From: Streptomyces sp. NBC_01723
GTDB lineage: Bacteria > Actinomycetota > Actinomycetes > Streptomycetales > Streptomycetaceae
Assembly (NCBI RefSeq): GCF_036246005.1
Contig: NZ_CP109171.1
Coordinates: 3,150,001-3,214,000 of the forward strand
Direction of reading: 5' to 3'
Length of the DNA: 64,000 bases
Position numbers and translations under genes: made by a program
Shown here: piece by piece, positions 36,807-47,966 of the stretch
How the letters are laid out: the number at the start of each line of letters is the position of its first letter
Numbering within the stretch: position 1 is the stretch's first letter
Notes under the pieces: generated by a model
Database searches by the model: none
Told to the model about the DNA's origin: nothing
Seen by the model: the letters and a program-made list of their open reading frames with translations, nothing else

Positions 36807-37373
36807 ATGACAGACCAGGCAGAACAGGCCTCGGCCGCGCGGTCCGCGCCACCGGAGATCCCGGGCAAGCCGACCTCGGCCTCCCGCACCACCCTGAGCC
36901 ACATCATGACGCACGGCGACACCAACCTTCTGGGCACCGTGCACGGCGGCGTGATCATGAAACTGGTCGACGACGCGGCCGGCGCCGTGGCGGGACGGCA
37001 CTCCGGCGGGCCGGCGGTCACCGCGTCCATGGACGAGATGGCGTTCCTCGAACCGGTCCGCGTCGGCGACCTCGTCCATGTGAAGGCCCAGGTCAACTGG
37101 ACCGGCCGCAGCTCCATGGAGGTCGGCGTCCGGGTCATGGCGGAACGCTGGAACGAGTCGGCCCCGGCCACCCAGGTCGGCTCGGCGTACCTGGTCTTCG
37201 CCGCCGTCGACGCGGACGGCAAGCCGCGCACGGTCCCGCCGGTGCTGCCGGAGACGGAGAAGGACAAGCGGCGCTACCAGGAGGCCCAGATCCGCCGCAC
37301 CCACCGCCTGGCCCGCCGCCGCGCCATCATGGAGCTGCGGGAGCGGCGGGTGGCGGAGGGGTACCAGGACTGA
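36807..37373 (+). CDS. Acyl-CoA thioesterase, hotdog fold
   Basis: 188 residues. Hydrolyses acyl-CoA to free acid and CoA (YciA/BFIT-like group); chain length unknown; cytosolic. LSHIMTHGDTNLLGTVHGG and VIMKLVDDAAGAVAGRHSGG hold the substrate loop and catalytic Asp region, followed by SMDEMAFLEPVRVGDLVHVK typical of the family; the basic C-terminus RRTHRLARRRAIMELRERR is an extension. ATG 36807 follows GGTGGAGG, better than the upstream ATG 36780. Convergent with the acyl-CoA dehydrogenase (23-bp gap), suggesting fatty-acid turnover. Confidence 0.9.
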   Translation: MTDQAEQASAARSAPPEIPGKPTSASRTTLSHIMTHGDTNLLGTVHGGVIMKLVDDAAGAVAGRHSGGPAVTASMDEMAFLEPVRVGDLVHVKAQVNWTGRSSMEVGVRVMAERWNESAPATQVGSAYLVFAAVDADGKPRTVPPVLPETEKDKRRYQEAQIRRTHRLARRRAIMELRERRVAEGYQD

Positions 37374-37396
37374 GCCCCCGGGCGCGCGCCCGTCCG

Positions 37397-38554
37397 TTAC
37401 GGCAGGTTGCGCGCCATGACGATGCGCTGGACCTGGTTGGTGCCCTCGTAGATCTGCGTGATCTTGGCGTCGCGCATCATGCGCTCCACCGGGTAGTCAC
37501 GGGTGTAGCCGTAGCCGCCGAGGAGCTGGACGGCGTCGGTGGTGACCTCCATCGCGACGTCGGAGGCGAAGCACTTGGCCGCGGCCCCCTGGAAGGTCAG
37601 GTCGCTGTCACCGCGCTCCGACTTCGCGGCGGCGGCGTACGTCAGCTGCCGGGCGGCCTCGATCTTCATGGCCATGTCGGCGAGCATGAACTGGATGCCC
37701 TGGAAGTCGGCGATCGGCTTGCCGAACTGCTTGCGCTCCTTGACGTAGCCCTTGGCGTAGTCGAGGGCGCCCTGGGCGATGCCGAGGGCCTGGGCGGCGA
37801 TGGTGATGCGGGTGTGGTCCAGCGTCTTCATCGCGGTGGCGAAGCCGGTGCCCTCCTCGCCGATCATGCGGTCGGCGGGGATGCGGACGTTGTCGAGGTA
37901 CACCTCGCGCGTGGGCGAGCCCTTGATGCCGAGCTTCTTCTCCGGGGCGCCGAAGGAGACGCCCTCGTCGGACTTCTCGACGACGAAGGCGGAGATGCCC
38001 TTGGAGCGCTTGGTGGGGTCGGTGACCGCCATGACCGTGTAGTACTCGGACTCGCCGGCGTTGGTGATCCAGCGCTTGACGCCGTTGAGGATCCAGTGGT
38101 CGCCGTCGCGGACGGCCTTGGTCTTCATGCCGGCCGCGTCCGAGCCCGCGTCGGGCTCGGAGAGGCAGTAGGAGAACATGCCCTCGCCCTGGGCGAGCGG
38201 GGTCATGTACTTCTTCTTCAGCTCCTCGGAGCCGGAGAGTATGACCGGCAGGGAGCCCAGCTTGTTCACCGCCGGGATGAGGGAGGAGCTGGCGCAGACG
38301 CGGGCGACCTCCTCGATCACGATCACCGTGGCGAGCGCGTCGGCGCCCGCGCCGCCGTACTCCTCGGGGACGTGCACCGCGTGCAGGTCGTTCGCGGTCA
38401 GGGCGGTGAGGGCCTCGCGCGGGAAGCGGGCCTCCTCGTCCACCGCCGCGGCGTGCGGCGCGATCTTCGCCTCGGCCAGCGCACGGACGGCGTCGCGGAG
38501 CATGTCGTGCTCCTCGGACGGGCGGTACAGGTCGAAGTCAGCCGATCCGGCCAA
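37397..38554 (-). CDS. Acyl-CoA dehydrogenase
   Basis: 385 residues, FAD-dependent alpha,beta-dehydrogenation of acyl-CoA in beta-oxidation or branched amino acid breakdown. YCLSEPDAGSDAAGMKTKA and WITNAGESEYYTVMAVTD are the FAD/substrate signatures; the catalytic glutamate lies in QIYEGTNQVQRIVMARNLP at the C-terminus, the usual site for short/medium-chain enzymes. Start TTG at 38554 with GGAG about 11 bases upstream. The upstream 180 bp contain an AT-rich segment around 38593-38625 including GTTAAGTAACCC, likely the promoter and possibly a TetR-type site. Confidence 0.94.
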   Translation of the reverse strand: MAGSADFDLYRPSEEHDMLRDAVRALAEAKIAPHAAAVDEEARFPREALTALTANDLHAVHVPEEYGGAGADALATVIVIEEVARVCASSSLIPAVNKLGSLPVILSGSEELKKKYMTPLAQGEGMFSYCLSEPDAGSDAAGMKTKAVRDGDHWILNGVKRWITNAGESEYYTVMAVTDPTKRSKGISAFVVEKSDEGVSFGAPEKKLGIKGSPTREVYLDNVRIPADRMIGEEGTGFATAMKTLDHTRITIAAQALGIAQGALDYAKGYVKERKQFGKPIADFQGIQFMLADMAMKIEAARQLTYAAAAKSERGDSDLTFQGAAAKCFASDVAMEVTTDAVQLLGGYGYTRDYPVERMMRDAKITQIYEGTNQVQRIVMARNLP

Positions 38555-38734
38555 GGTGTCTCACGCTCCAAAACGCTGTGATGCTGGGCACGCTAACTAC
38601 CGTTAAGTAACCCAAATTTTAGAGCCCTGGCCGGGGTCATGGATAGGTGAGCTTGGCGACAGCCGACCGACGAGGCCGCCCCGCACCCCCGTTATGCTCG
38701 GGCGCGCACCCCGCCGTACACCTCTGGAGCACCC

Positions 38735-40078
38735 ATGGCCCTCAAGATCACCGTGATCGGTACCGGCTATCTCGGCGCGACCCACGCGGCGGCGATGGCC
38801 GAGCTCGGTTTCGAGGTGCTGGGCCTGGACGTGGTGCCCGAGAAGATCGAGATGCTCAAGCGGGGCCAGGTGCCCATGTACGAGCCCGGTCTGGAGGAGT
38901 TGCTGCGCAAGCACGTCGCCGGGATCGAGGGCGCCACCGGGCGGCTGCGCTTCACCACCGACTTCGCGGAGGTCGCGGCCTTCGGCGACGTGCACTTCCT
39001 GTGCGTGAACACGCCGCAGAAGCACGGCGAGTACGCCTGCGACATGTCGTACGTCGACTCGGCGATCGCCTCGCTCGCGCCCCATCTGACGGGCCCGGCG
39101 CTGGTCGTCGGGAAGTCGACGGTGCCCGTGGGCTCCGCCGACCGGCTGGCCGCCTACCTCGCCGAGCACGCGCCGGCCGGCGGGGACGCCGAACTGGCCT
39201 GGAACCCGGAGTTCCTGCGCGAGGGCTTCGCCGTCCAGGACACGCTGCGTCCCGACCGGCTCGTGGTCGGTGTCCGCAGTGAGCGGGCGGAGAAGCTGCT
39301 GCGCGAGGTGTACGCCACACCGATCGCCGAGGGATCGCCCTTCGTCGTCACGGACTTCCCGACCGCCGAGCTGGTGAAGACCTCCGCGAACTCCTTCCTG
39401 GCCACCAAGATCTCCTTCATCAACGCGATGGCGGAGGTGTGCGAGGCGGCCGACGGCGACGTCGCCAAGCTGGCCGAGGCGATCGGGTACGACGACCGGA
39501 TCGGCCGGAAGTTCCTGCGGGCCGGCATCGGCTTCGGCGGCGGCTGTCTGCCCAAGGACATCCGGGCGTTCATGGCGCGCGCCGGTGAGCTGGGCGCGGA
39601 CCAGGCGCTCACCTTCCTGCGCGAGATCGACTCGATCAACATGCGCCAGCGTGGCCAGATGGTGGAGCTGACCCGGCAGGCGCTGGGCGGCGGCCCGTTC
39701 CTCGGCAAGCGGATCGCGGTGCTCGGCGCCACCTTCAAGCCCGACTCGGACGACGTGCGGGACTCCCCCGCGCTGAACGTCGCCGGGCAGGTCCACCTCC
39801 AGGGCGCCCAGGTGACGGTGTACGACCCCAAGGGCATGGCGAACGCGCGGCGGCTCTTCCCGACCCTCGGGTACGCCGACTCCGCGCTGGAGGCGGTGCG
39901 GGGTGCCGACGTGGTGCTGCACCTGACGGAGTGGCGGGAGTTCCGCGAGCTGGACCCCGGGACGCTGGGCGAGGCCGCGGCGGCCCGGGTGATCCTGGAC
40001 GGGCGCAACGCGCTGGACCCGCAGATCTGGCGCAAGGCCGGCTGGACCTACCGGGCGATGGGCCGCCCCACGGCCTGA
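38735..40078 (+). CDS. UDP-glucose 6-dehydrogenase family protein
   Basis: 447 residues. Twice oxidises a UDP-hexose (probably UDP-glucose to UDP-glucuronate) with NAD. VIGTGYLGATHAAAMAELGF is the Rossmann start, FLCVNTPQKHGEYACD and WNPEFLREGFAVQDTLRPD are family motifs, and the catalytic Cys is in GFGGGCLPKDIRAF; ATFKPDSDDVRDSPAL closes the UDP-binding domain. ATG 38735 has GGAG 5-9 bases upstream. It could supply uronic acids to the wall polymers handled by the neighbouring glycosyltransferase and LCP genes. A long hairpin terminator follows. Confidence 0.92.
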   Translation: MALKITVIGTGYLGATHAAAMAELGFEVLGLDVVPEKIEMLKRGQVPMYEPGLEELLRKHVAGIEGATGRLRFTTDFAEVAAFGDVHFLCVNTPQKHGEYACDMSYVDSAIASLAPHLTGPALVVGKSTVPVGSADRLAAYLAEHAPAGGDAELAWNPEFLREGFAVQDTLRPDRLVVGVRSERAEKLLREVYATPIAEGSPFVVTDFPTAELVKTSANSFLATKISFINAMAEVCEAADGDVAKLAEAIGYDDRIGRKFLRAGIGFGGGCLPKDIRAFMARAGELGADQALTFLREIDSINMRQRGQMVELTRQALGGGPFLGKRIAVLGATFKPDSDDVRDSPALNVAGQVHLQGAQVTVYDPKGMANARRLFPTLGYADSALEAVRGADVVLHLTEWREFRELDPGTLGEAAAARVILDGRNALDPQIWRKAGWTYRAMGRPTA

Positions 40079-40097
40079 CCCACCTCTGGTGCGGGGC

Positions 40098-40138
40098 GGC
40101 GCCGGTTCGGCCGAGGCTCAGTCGGCCGAACCGGCGCC
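40098..40138. terminator. Bidirectional hairpin between the dehydrogenase and CGNR genes
   Basis: A perfect 17-bp stem (40098-40114 with 40122-40138) and a 7-base loop lie between two convergent genes. No U-tract on either side, as is common in Streptomyces. Confidence 0.85.
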
Positions 40139-40190
40139 GTCCGCATTCTGCCCCATCGCGCGGCCCGGGGGCCGGTGAACCCCGTGTGGT

Positions 40191-40697
40191 TCACGCCTCC
40201 TTGGCCCGGTACCTGCGCATCTTGGCGCGCGCCCCGCACACCTGCATCGAGCACCAGCGGCCGCGTCCGGCCGGGCTGCGGTCGTAGTACGCCCAGAGGC
40301 AGTCGACGGCCTCGCAGGCCTTCAGCCGGCTCCAGGTGCCGGCGACCAGCGCCTCGGCGACGGCGGCGGCGACGCGTGCGGCCAGCAGGCCCTCCCGGGC
40401 CGGGGCGAGGGCGGCGGAGCCGTCGGCGTCGTCGACCGTCACCACCAGCGGAGCCGCGGCCAGCAGCTCGCCCAGCGGGGTCACCGCGCGGTGCGGCGGA
40501 TGACCGGCGTGGGCCAGCAGCGTCACGCGCAGGGACTCGCGCAGTTCGCGGGCGTCGGCTACGGCGTCCTCCGCCAGGCCGAACCGCGCCCGGTTCTCCG
40601 GCGTGTCCAGCGAGTCGGCGCCCGTCTCGACGTCCAGCGTGTTCACCAGGGCCCGGACCAGCTCCAGACCTCCCGGCGCGGGCGATCTCACACTCAT
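40191..40697 (-). CDS. CGNR zinc-finger / ABATE-domain transcription regulator
   Basis: 168 residues. N-terminal ABATE-like region (LVRALVNTLDVETGADSLDT) and C-terminal CGNR-type zinc finger: CEAVDCLWAYYDRSPAGRGR with WCSMQVCGARAKMRRYRAK; the motif here reads CGAR rather than CGNR. Such proteins are putative transcription factors often acting on a neighbouring divergent gene. It is divergent from two VOC-family genes, with a 20-bp dyad (40731-40750) between them, so self- and neighbour-regulation is likely. ATG 40697. Confidence 0.88.
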   Translation of the reverse strand: MSVRSPAPGGLELVRALVNTLDVETGADSLDTPENRARFGLAEDAVADARELRESLRVTLLAHAGHPPHRAVTPLGELLAAAPLVVTVDDADGSAALAPAREGLLAARVAAAVAEALVAGTWSRLKACEAVDCLWAYYDRSPAGRGRWCSMQVCGARAKMRRYRAKEA

Positions 40698-40730
40698 GCT
40701 TGCGACGTTACCGCCAATGCGGGAGCATGA

Positions 40731-40769
40731 GGTAACCGTTACCGGTTACCCGGCTTATGCAGGTAACCG
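40731..40769. promoter_or_regulatory. Operator-like GGTAACCG dyad plus third half-site
   Basis: GGTAACCG-TTAC-CGGTTACC (40731-40750) is a perfect inverted repeat. A further GGTAACCG lies at 40762-40769 and a CGTTACCG at 40706. All lie in the 107-bp gap between the CGNR regulator and the VOC genes, the natural place for the regulator to bind. Confidence 0.55.
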
Positions 40770-40804
40770 CCGCAGCGACCACCGCGGACCTCAAGGAGGA
40801 AGTC

Positions 40805-41176
40805 ATGGCTGTCGCCGAACTGGGCGTCGTCGTCCTGGACTGTCCCGACCCGCACGCACTGGCCCGCTTCTACGCCGGCGTGCTCGGCGGAACCGTCGAG
40901 GACAAGAGCGACGACCACGACGAGTGGGTCGACCTGAACCTGCCCGGCGGACAGACGCTGGCCTTCCAGGGCTCCCCCGGCTACGTGCCGCCGCAGTGGC
41001 CCGGGCCCGACGGCGCCCAGCAGTTCCACCTCGACCTCGACGTGAAGGACCTCGACGCGGCCGAGAAGGCCGTGCTGGAGCTGGGCGCGCGCCCGCTGGA
41101 CGCGGAGGACCGCGCCCGTACCTTCCGGGTCTACGCCGACCCGGCCGGGCACCCGTTCTGCCTCTGCGCCTGCTGA
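40805..41176 (+). CDS. VOC superfamily (glyoxalase-like) protein 1
   Basis: 123 residues in a beta-alpha-beta-beta-beta fold repeat: VVVLDCPDPHALARFYAGVL, then FHLDLDVKDLDAAEKAVLEL and the C-terminal YADPAGHPFCLC, the pattern of the glyoxalase-like PF18029 type. Vicinal-oxygen-chelate proteins act on small molecules, often in resistance or detoxification; substrate unknown. ATG 40805 follows AAGGAGG. It is followed 32 bp downstream by a paralogue, and both are probably under the CGNR regulator. Confidence 0.87.
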   Translation: MAVAELGVVVLDCPDPHALARFYAGVLGGTVEDKSDDHDEWVDLNLPGGQTLAFQGSPGYVPPQWPGPDGAQQFHLDLDVKDLDAAEKAVLELGARPLDAEDRARTFRVYADPAGHPFCLCAC

Positions 41177-41208
41177 GCAAGGAACCCACCGAACCGGGAG
41201 GCCCCCGC

Positions 41209-41607
41209 ATGGCCACGACACCCGTCGCACGCTTCCGCTCCGTCGTCGTCGACTGCCCCGAGCCGCGTGAGCTGGCCCGGTTCTACGCAGAGGTCGGCGG
41301 CGGGACGCCCGACGAGGAGGACCCGGACTGGGTGGTGCTCCACGTGCCCGGCGGTCCGCGGCTGTCCTTCCAGCGGGCCCCGGGCCTCACCCCTCCGGAG
41401 TGGCCGCGCTCCGACCGCAACGCCCAGCAGTTCCACCTCGACTTCATCGGCGGGTCGACCTGGGCCGAGATGGACGCGGCACACGAGCGGGTGCTCGCCC
41501 TGGGTGCCCGGCCGCTGGACCTGGAGGACCGGGAGACGAAGGGCTTCATGGTGTACGCCGACCCGGCCGGGCACCCCTTCTGCCTGTGCCGGATCGAGCA
41601 CCCCTGA
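41209..41607 (+). CDS. VOC superfamily (glyoxalase-like) protein 2
   Basis: 132 residues, a tandem paralogue of the preceding gene: VVVDCPEPRELARFYAEVGG, PRSDRNAQQFHLDFIGGSTW and YADPAGHPFCLCRIEHP. The His of FHLDF and residues around GHPF are in the same positions as in copy 1, so both could bind the same cofactor metal, but substrates are unknown. ATG 41209 follows GGGAGG. Convergent with the M19 homologue, 12 bp between the stops. Probable role: detoxification or resistance together with copy 1. Confidence 0.86.
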   Translation: MATTPVARFRSVVVDCPEPRELARFYAEVGGGTPDEEDPDWVVLHVPGGPRLSFQRAPGLTPPEWPRSDRNAQQFHLDFIGGSTWAEMDAAHERVLALGARPLDLEDRETKGFMVYADPAGHPFCLCRIEHP

Positions 41608-41619
41608 CCGGCCCGGCGC

Positions 41620-42750
41620 TCAGCCGTCCAGTTCGGCGATCGTCGCCGTCGACGGCTCCCGGCGCTGCTGCACCGCACGGGCGGTGAAGGCCGCGCCGCG
41701 CAGTACGCGCTGGACGTTGCCCCAGGTCAGCAGGGCCACGTCCGCCTCGTCCCAGCCACGGCGCAGCAGCTCGGCGATGAGCCGCGGGTAGCAGGAGGCG
41801 TCGCCCAGCTCCAGCGGGTGGGCGGCGCCCGAGTCGTAGGTGCCGGACAGGCCGACGCTCTCCGGCCCGGCCACCGTGCGGACGTGGTCGAGATGGTCGG
41901 CGACGTCGCGGACGGTCGGGCCGGTCTGCTCGGCGGTCAGCGGCACCATGCACAGCCCCCCGGCCGCGCCCAGCTCGACCAGCAGGTCGTCGGGCAGGTT
42001 GGCGGGGTGCGGGCGCAGGGCGCGGGCGGCGGAGCGGGTGCACACGGCCGGCGCCTTGGAGACGGCGAAGGTGCGGCGGATGGTCTCGGCGGAGGCGCCG
42101 GAGAGGTCGGCGAGCACGCCGAGCCGGTTCATCTCCCGGACGACCTCCTCGCCGAACCGGGTCAGCCCCGCCTCGCTCGCCCAGGTCACCCCGGACAGCG
42201 TCAGCACGCGCAGGCCGAGGGCGTGCAGCGACCGCAGGATGCCGAGGCAGTCGCCGAGGGCGGGGGCGCCCGCGGGACCCGGCACCACGGCGACCCGGCC
42301 GCAGTTGCGGGCGTCGATGGCCTGCCCGGCGTCGTAGGCCAGGCGCAGCCCCTCGGGGTGGGCCCGCACGACCATCTTGACCAGGTCCAGCTGCTCCAGC
42401 GTGGCGCCGACCGCGCGGTCCCCGTCGATGGATTCCGGCAGATGCAGCGACCACAGCAGCGCGCCCACGTGGCCCTCGCGCAGCCGCGGCACATCGGTGT
42501 CGACGGCGCTCTCCCCCAGCTCCAGGTCGTACCAGGGCAGGTGCTTGAGCGCCCAGGGCAGCCCGCTGTAGCCGTCGGCGACGGGGTGGGTGGCCAGGAC
42601 GGCGTGCGCCCGGGTCAGCGGCTCGTCGTCGGGGTCGGACACGGGCGTGTAGGGCTCCGGCGGGAAGGCCTGCGCGGCGAGCGGCTCGGACAGGTCGCCG
42701 AGCCCGCCGGCCTCGGTACCGGTGTGCAGGTCGTCCTGGAGGTCTGCCAT
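41620..42750 (-). CDS. M19 renal-dipeptidase-like protein lacking metal ligands (pseudoenzyme)
   Basis: 376 residues, clearly homologous to the dipeptidase at 44353-45531 along its length, but the zinc ligands are gone. Where the active enzyme has [10 protein letters not shown] this has DGYSGLPWAL; EGGHSID becomes [18 protein letters not shown] becomes [17 protein letters not shown] becomes CTRSAARAL; GGDYDG becomes SGTYDSG. So hydrolysis by the usual binuclear mechanism is excluded, while the TIM-barrel core (LPESIDGDRAVGATLEQLDL, LLRRGWDEADVALLTWGNV) remains. ATG 42750 with GGAG upstream. Role may be binding or regulation; function unknown. Confidence 0.85.
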   Translation of the reverse strand: MADLQDDLHTGTEAGGLGDLSEPLAAQAFPPEPYTPVSDPDDEPLTRAHAVLATHPVADGYSGLPWALKHLPWYDLELGESAVDTDVPRLREGHVGALLWSLHLPESIDGDRAVGATLEQLDLVKMVVRAHPEGLRLAYDAGQAIDARNCGRVAVVPGPAGAPALGDCLGILRSLHALGLRVLTLSGVTWASEAGLTRFGEEVVREMNRLGVLADLSGASAETIRRTFAVSKAPAVCTRSAARALRPHPANLPDDLLVELGAAGGLCMVPLTAEQTGPTVRDVADHLDHVRTVAGPESVGLSGTYDSGAAHPLELGDASCYPRLIAELLRRGWDEADVALLTWGNVQRVLRGAAFTARAVQQRREPSTATIAELDG

Positions 42751-42843
42751 GACGCGCTCCGTACGCTCGTTCGTGAGGTACGGCCACCGTCGCACGGAGC
42801 GGAAAGGGCTTCCTGGTGGGTGGGGCGTTCGGGGGTACGCGGC

Positions 42844-43200
42844 TCAGCCCCCGGCCGCGTCGATCACCTCGTCCAGGGTGTCCCGGGAGCGGAGCAGGTC
42901 GGCGATGGTCCGGTCGATGCGGGCGCGCTCGGCGGTGAGGTCGGCGACCAGCTTCGGCGTCGCCACGGCCGAGGGGCCGCCGTCGCCGTCGCGCATGCAC
43001 GGCAGCAACTGCGCGATCTTGCTGCTGCACAGCCCGGCCGCGTACAGCTCCTGGATGCGGACGACCCGGTCGACGGCCGCCTCCGCGTAGTCGCGGTGCC
43101 CGCCGGGCGTACGCCCGGCCGCGAGCAGCCCCTGCGTCTCGTAGTAGCGCAGCGAGCGCTCGCTGACGCCCGTACGCCGGGCCAGTTCGCCGATCCGCAT
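42844..43200 (-). CDS. MerR family transcription regulator
   Basis: 118 residues. MRIGELARRTGVSERSLRYY is the winged-helix DNA-binding start of the MerR family, followed by a coiled coil (LTAERARIDRTIADLLRSRD). Metal-site cysteines are few (one in AGLCSSK, one in LLPCMRDGD), so a small organic or redox effector is likelier than a heavy metal. ATG 43200 follows GGGAGGT. It is divergent from an old-yellow-enzyme gene with a MerR-type palindrome between them; it likely activates that gene. Confidence 0.9.
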   Translation of the reverse strand: MRIGELARRTGVSERSLRYYETQGLLAAGRTPGGHRDYAEAAVDRVVRIQELYAAGLCSSKIAQLLPCMRDGDGGPSAVATPKLVADLTAERARIDRTIADLLRSRDTLDEVIDAAGG

Positions 43201-43223
43201 CCGCCGTACCTCCCGCTCCGGGC

Positions 43224-43254
43224 TTGATTCTGACACCGGTGTCAAGTTTTAGCG
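43224..43254 (+). promoter_or_regulatory. MerR-type promoter/operator for the ene-reductase gene
   Basis: TTGATT (43224) and TTAGCG (43249) are separated by 19 bp, the long spacer typical of MerR-controlled promoters. The perfect palindrome TGACACCGGTGTCA (43231-43244) fills the spacer. On the minus strand a TTGACA (43245-43240) overlaps it and may serve the merR gene. Confidence 0.6.
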
Positions 43255-43261
43255 TACGGGC

Positions 43262-46080
<2,819 letters not shown>

Positions 46081-46084
<4 letters not shown>

Positions 46085-47220
46085 TCGGTGATCGTCCCTC
46101 TCAGGTAGCCGGCAGCGTGACGGGCGCGCTCCAGCACGTCGTCGAGGTCGTCGCCGTAGGTGTTCACGTGGCCGACCTTGCGGCCGGGCTTCACGTCCTT
46201 GCCGTACATGTGGATCTTCAGCTGGGGGTCGCGGGCCATGCAGTGCAGGTACGCGGAGTACATGTCCGGGTAGTCGCCGCCGAGGACGTTGACCATCACG
46301 GTCCACTTCGCGCGCGGGCGCGGGTCGCCGAGGGGGAGGTCGAGGACGGCGCGGACGTGGTTGGCGAACTGCGAGGTGATCGCGCCGTCCATCGTCCAGT
46401 GGCCGGAGTTGTGCGGGCGCATCGCCAGCTCGTTGACGAGGACGCGGCCGTCGCGGGTCTGGAACAGCTCGACGGCGAGGTGGCCGACGACGCCGAGTTC
46501 CTTGGCGATGCTGAGCGCCATCTCCTCGGCGTGCAGGGCCAGGGCCTCGTCGAGGTCGGGGGCGGGCGCGATCACCGTGTCGCAGACGCCCTTGACCTGC
46601 TGGGACTCGACGACCGGATAGGCCACCGCCTGGCCGTGCGGGGAGCGGACCACGTTGGCGGCCAGCTCGCGGACGAAGTCGACCTTCTCCTCCGCCAGCA
46701 CCGGCACACCGGCGCGGAAGGGGTCGGCGGCCTCCTCGACGGAGTCCACGACCCACACACCCTTGCCGTCGTATCCGCCGCGCACCGTTTTGAGGACGAC
46801 GGGGAAGCCGTCGCCCTCCGCCGCGAAGGCGGCCACGTCGTCCGGATCGCGCACGATCCGGTGCCGCGGGCAGGGCACGCCGATCGCGTCGAGCCTCGCG
46901 CGCATCACGCCCTTGTCCTGGGCGTGCACGAGCGCGTCGGGGCCCGGACGGACGGGGATGCCGTCCGCCTCCAGGGCCCTGAGGTGCTCGGTCGGCACGT
47001 GCTCGTGATCGAAGGTGATCACGTCACAGCCGCGCGCGAACTCGCGCAGCGTGTCCAGATCGCGATAGTCGCCGATGACGACTTCGTTCACGACCTGCGC
47101 CGCAGAGTCCTGAGGTGTGTCACTGAGAAGCTTGAACCTGATGCCCAACGGGATGCCCGCCTCGTGTGTCATACGAGCGAGCTGGCCACCGCCGACCATG
47201 CCGACTACGGGGAACGTCAC
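46081..47220 (-). CDS. purK: N5-carboxyaminoimidazole ribonucleotide synthase
   Basis: 379 residues, ATP-grasp enzyme joining bicarbonate to [23 protein letters not shown] starts the fold, [20 protein letters not shown] is the ATP-grasp loop and [18 protein letters not shown] the metal/phosphate site. GTG start at 47220 ([15 protein letters not shown]). Upstream lies the divergent GtrA gene; downstream purE overlaps by 4 bp. Normal length for actinobacteria. Confidence 0.96.
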
Positions 47221-47386
47221 GCCCCTAGCGTATCGGCCGCGCGGAGCCCACCTGTTTACCGGCCGTTTCCCGCCCCTCCGGCCGCCCGTTCCGGACCCCC
47301 GCCCGCCTCTCGGCAGGAAGATCGCGCGTCCGGGTGGTTAGCATGAACAGATTGACGCCAACCGAAGGACGGGGGCCTGCACGACC

Positions 47387-47959
47387 ATGGAACATGGTTC
47401 CTCGGGTGCTCACATGGCTCCCCCCGCTCCTCTCGCGCCCCGCGGCGCGCTGCGGGAGCGGATCGACCGGCTGGTGCGTGAGGTCGTGAAGTTCGGCGCG
47501 GTGGGCGGCGCGGGAGTGCTGGTCAACCTCCTCGTCTTCAACTTCGTGCGGCACGTGTCCGACCTCCAGGTGGTGCGGGCCAGCATCGTGGCGACGATCG
47601 CCGCGATCGTCTTCAACTACGTGGGCTTCCGCTACTTCACCTACCGCGACCGCGACAAGGGCCACCGGACCCGCGAGATGTCGCTGTTCCTGCTGTTCAG
47701 CGCGGTGGGACTGGTCATCGAGAACGGTGTGCTCTACACGGCGACGTACGGCTTCGGCTGGGACAGCCCGCTGCAGAGCAACATCTTCAAGTTCCTCGGC
47801 ATCGGGCTCGGCACGCTCTTCCGCTTCTGGTCGTACCGCACCTGGGTCTTCCGCACGCTGCCCGCCCGTCCGCCGGTGACCCGCGCGGACACCTTCCGGG
47901 GGCCCGGGCACCCGGCCCCGGTGCCCACCTCCGACGGCACCCCCGCGGCCCACCGCTGA
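47387..47959 (+). CDS. GtrA family membrane protein
   Basis: 190 residues. Four hydrophobic segments (about 33-53, 62-80, 100-120, 130-150) and LVREVVKFGAVGGAGVLVN, with FNYVGFRYFTYRD, match GtrA, a proposed flippase or carrier for polyprenyl-linked sugars. The short N- and C-terminal tails are cytoplasmic. It may move lipid-linked sugars for the glycosyltransferases in this region, but no gene nearby proves it. ATG 47387, convergent with the histidine kinase (7-bp gap). Confidence 0.87.
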   Translation: MEHGSSGAHMAPPAPLAPRGALRERIDRLVREVVKFGAVGGAGVLVNLLVFNFVRHVSDLQVVRASIVATIAAIVFNYVGFRYFTYRDRDKGHRTREMSLFLLFSAVGLVIENGVLYTATYGFGWDSPLQSNIFKFLGIGLGTLFRFWSYRTWVFRTLPARPPVTRADTFRGPGHPAPVPTSDGTPAAHR

Positions 47960-47966
47960 GCGCCGG

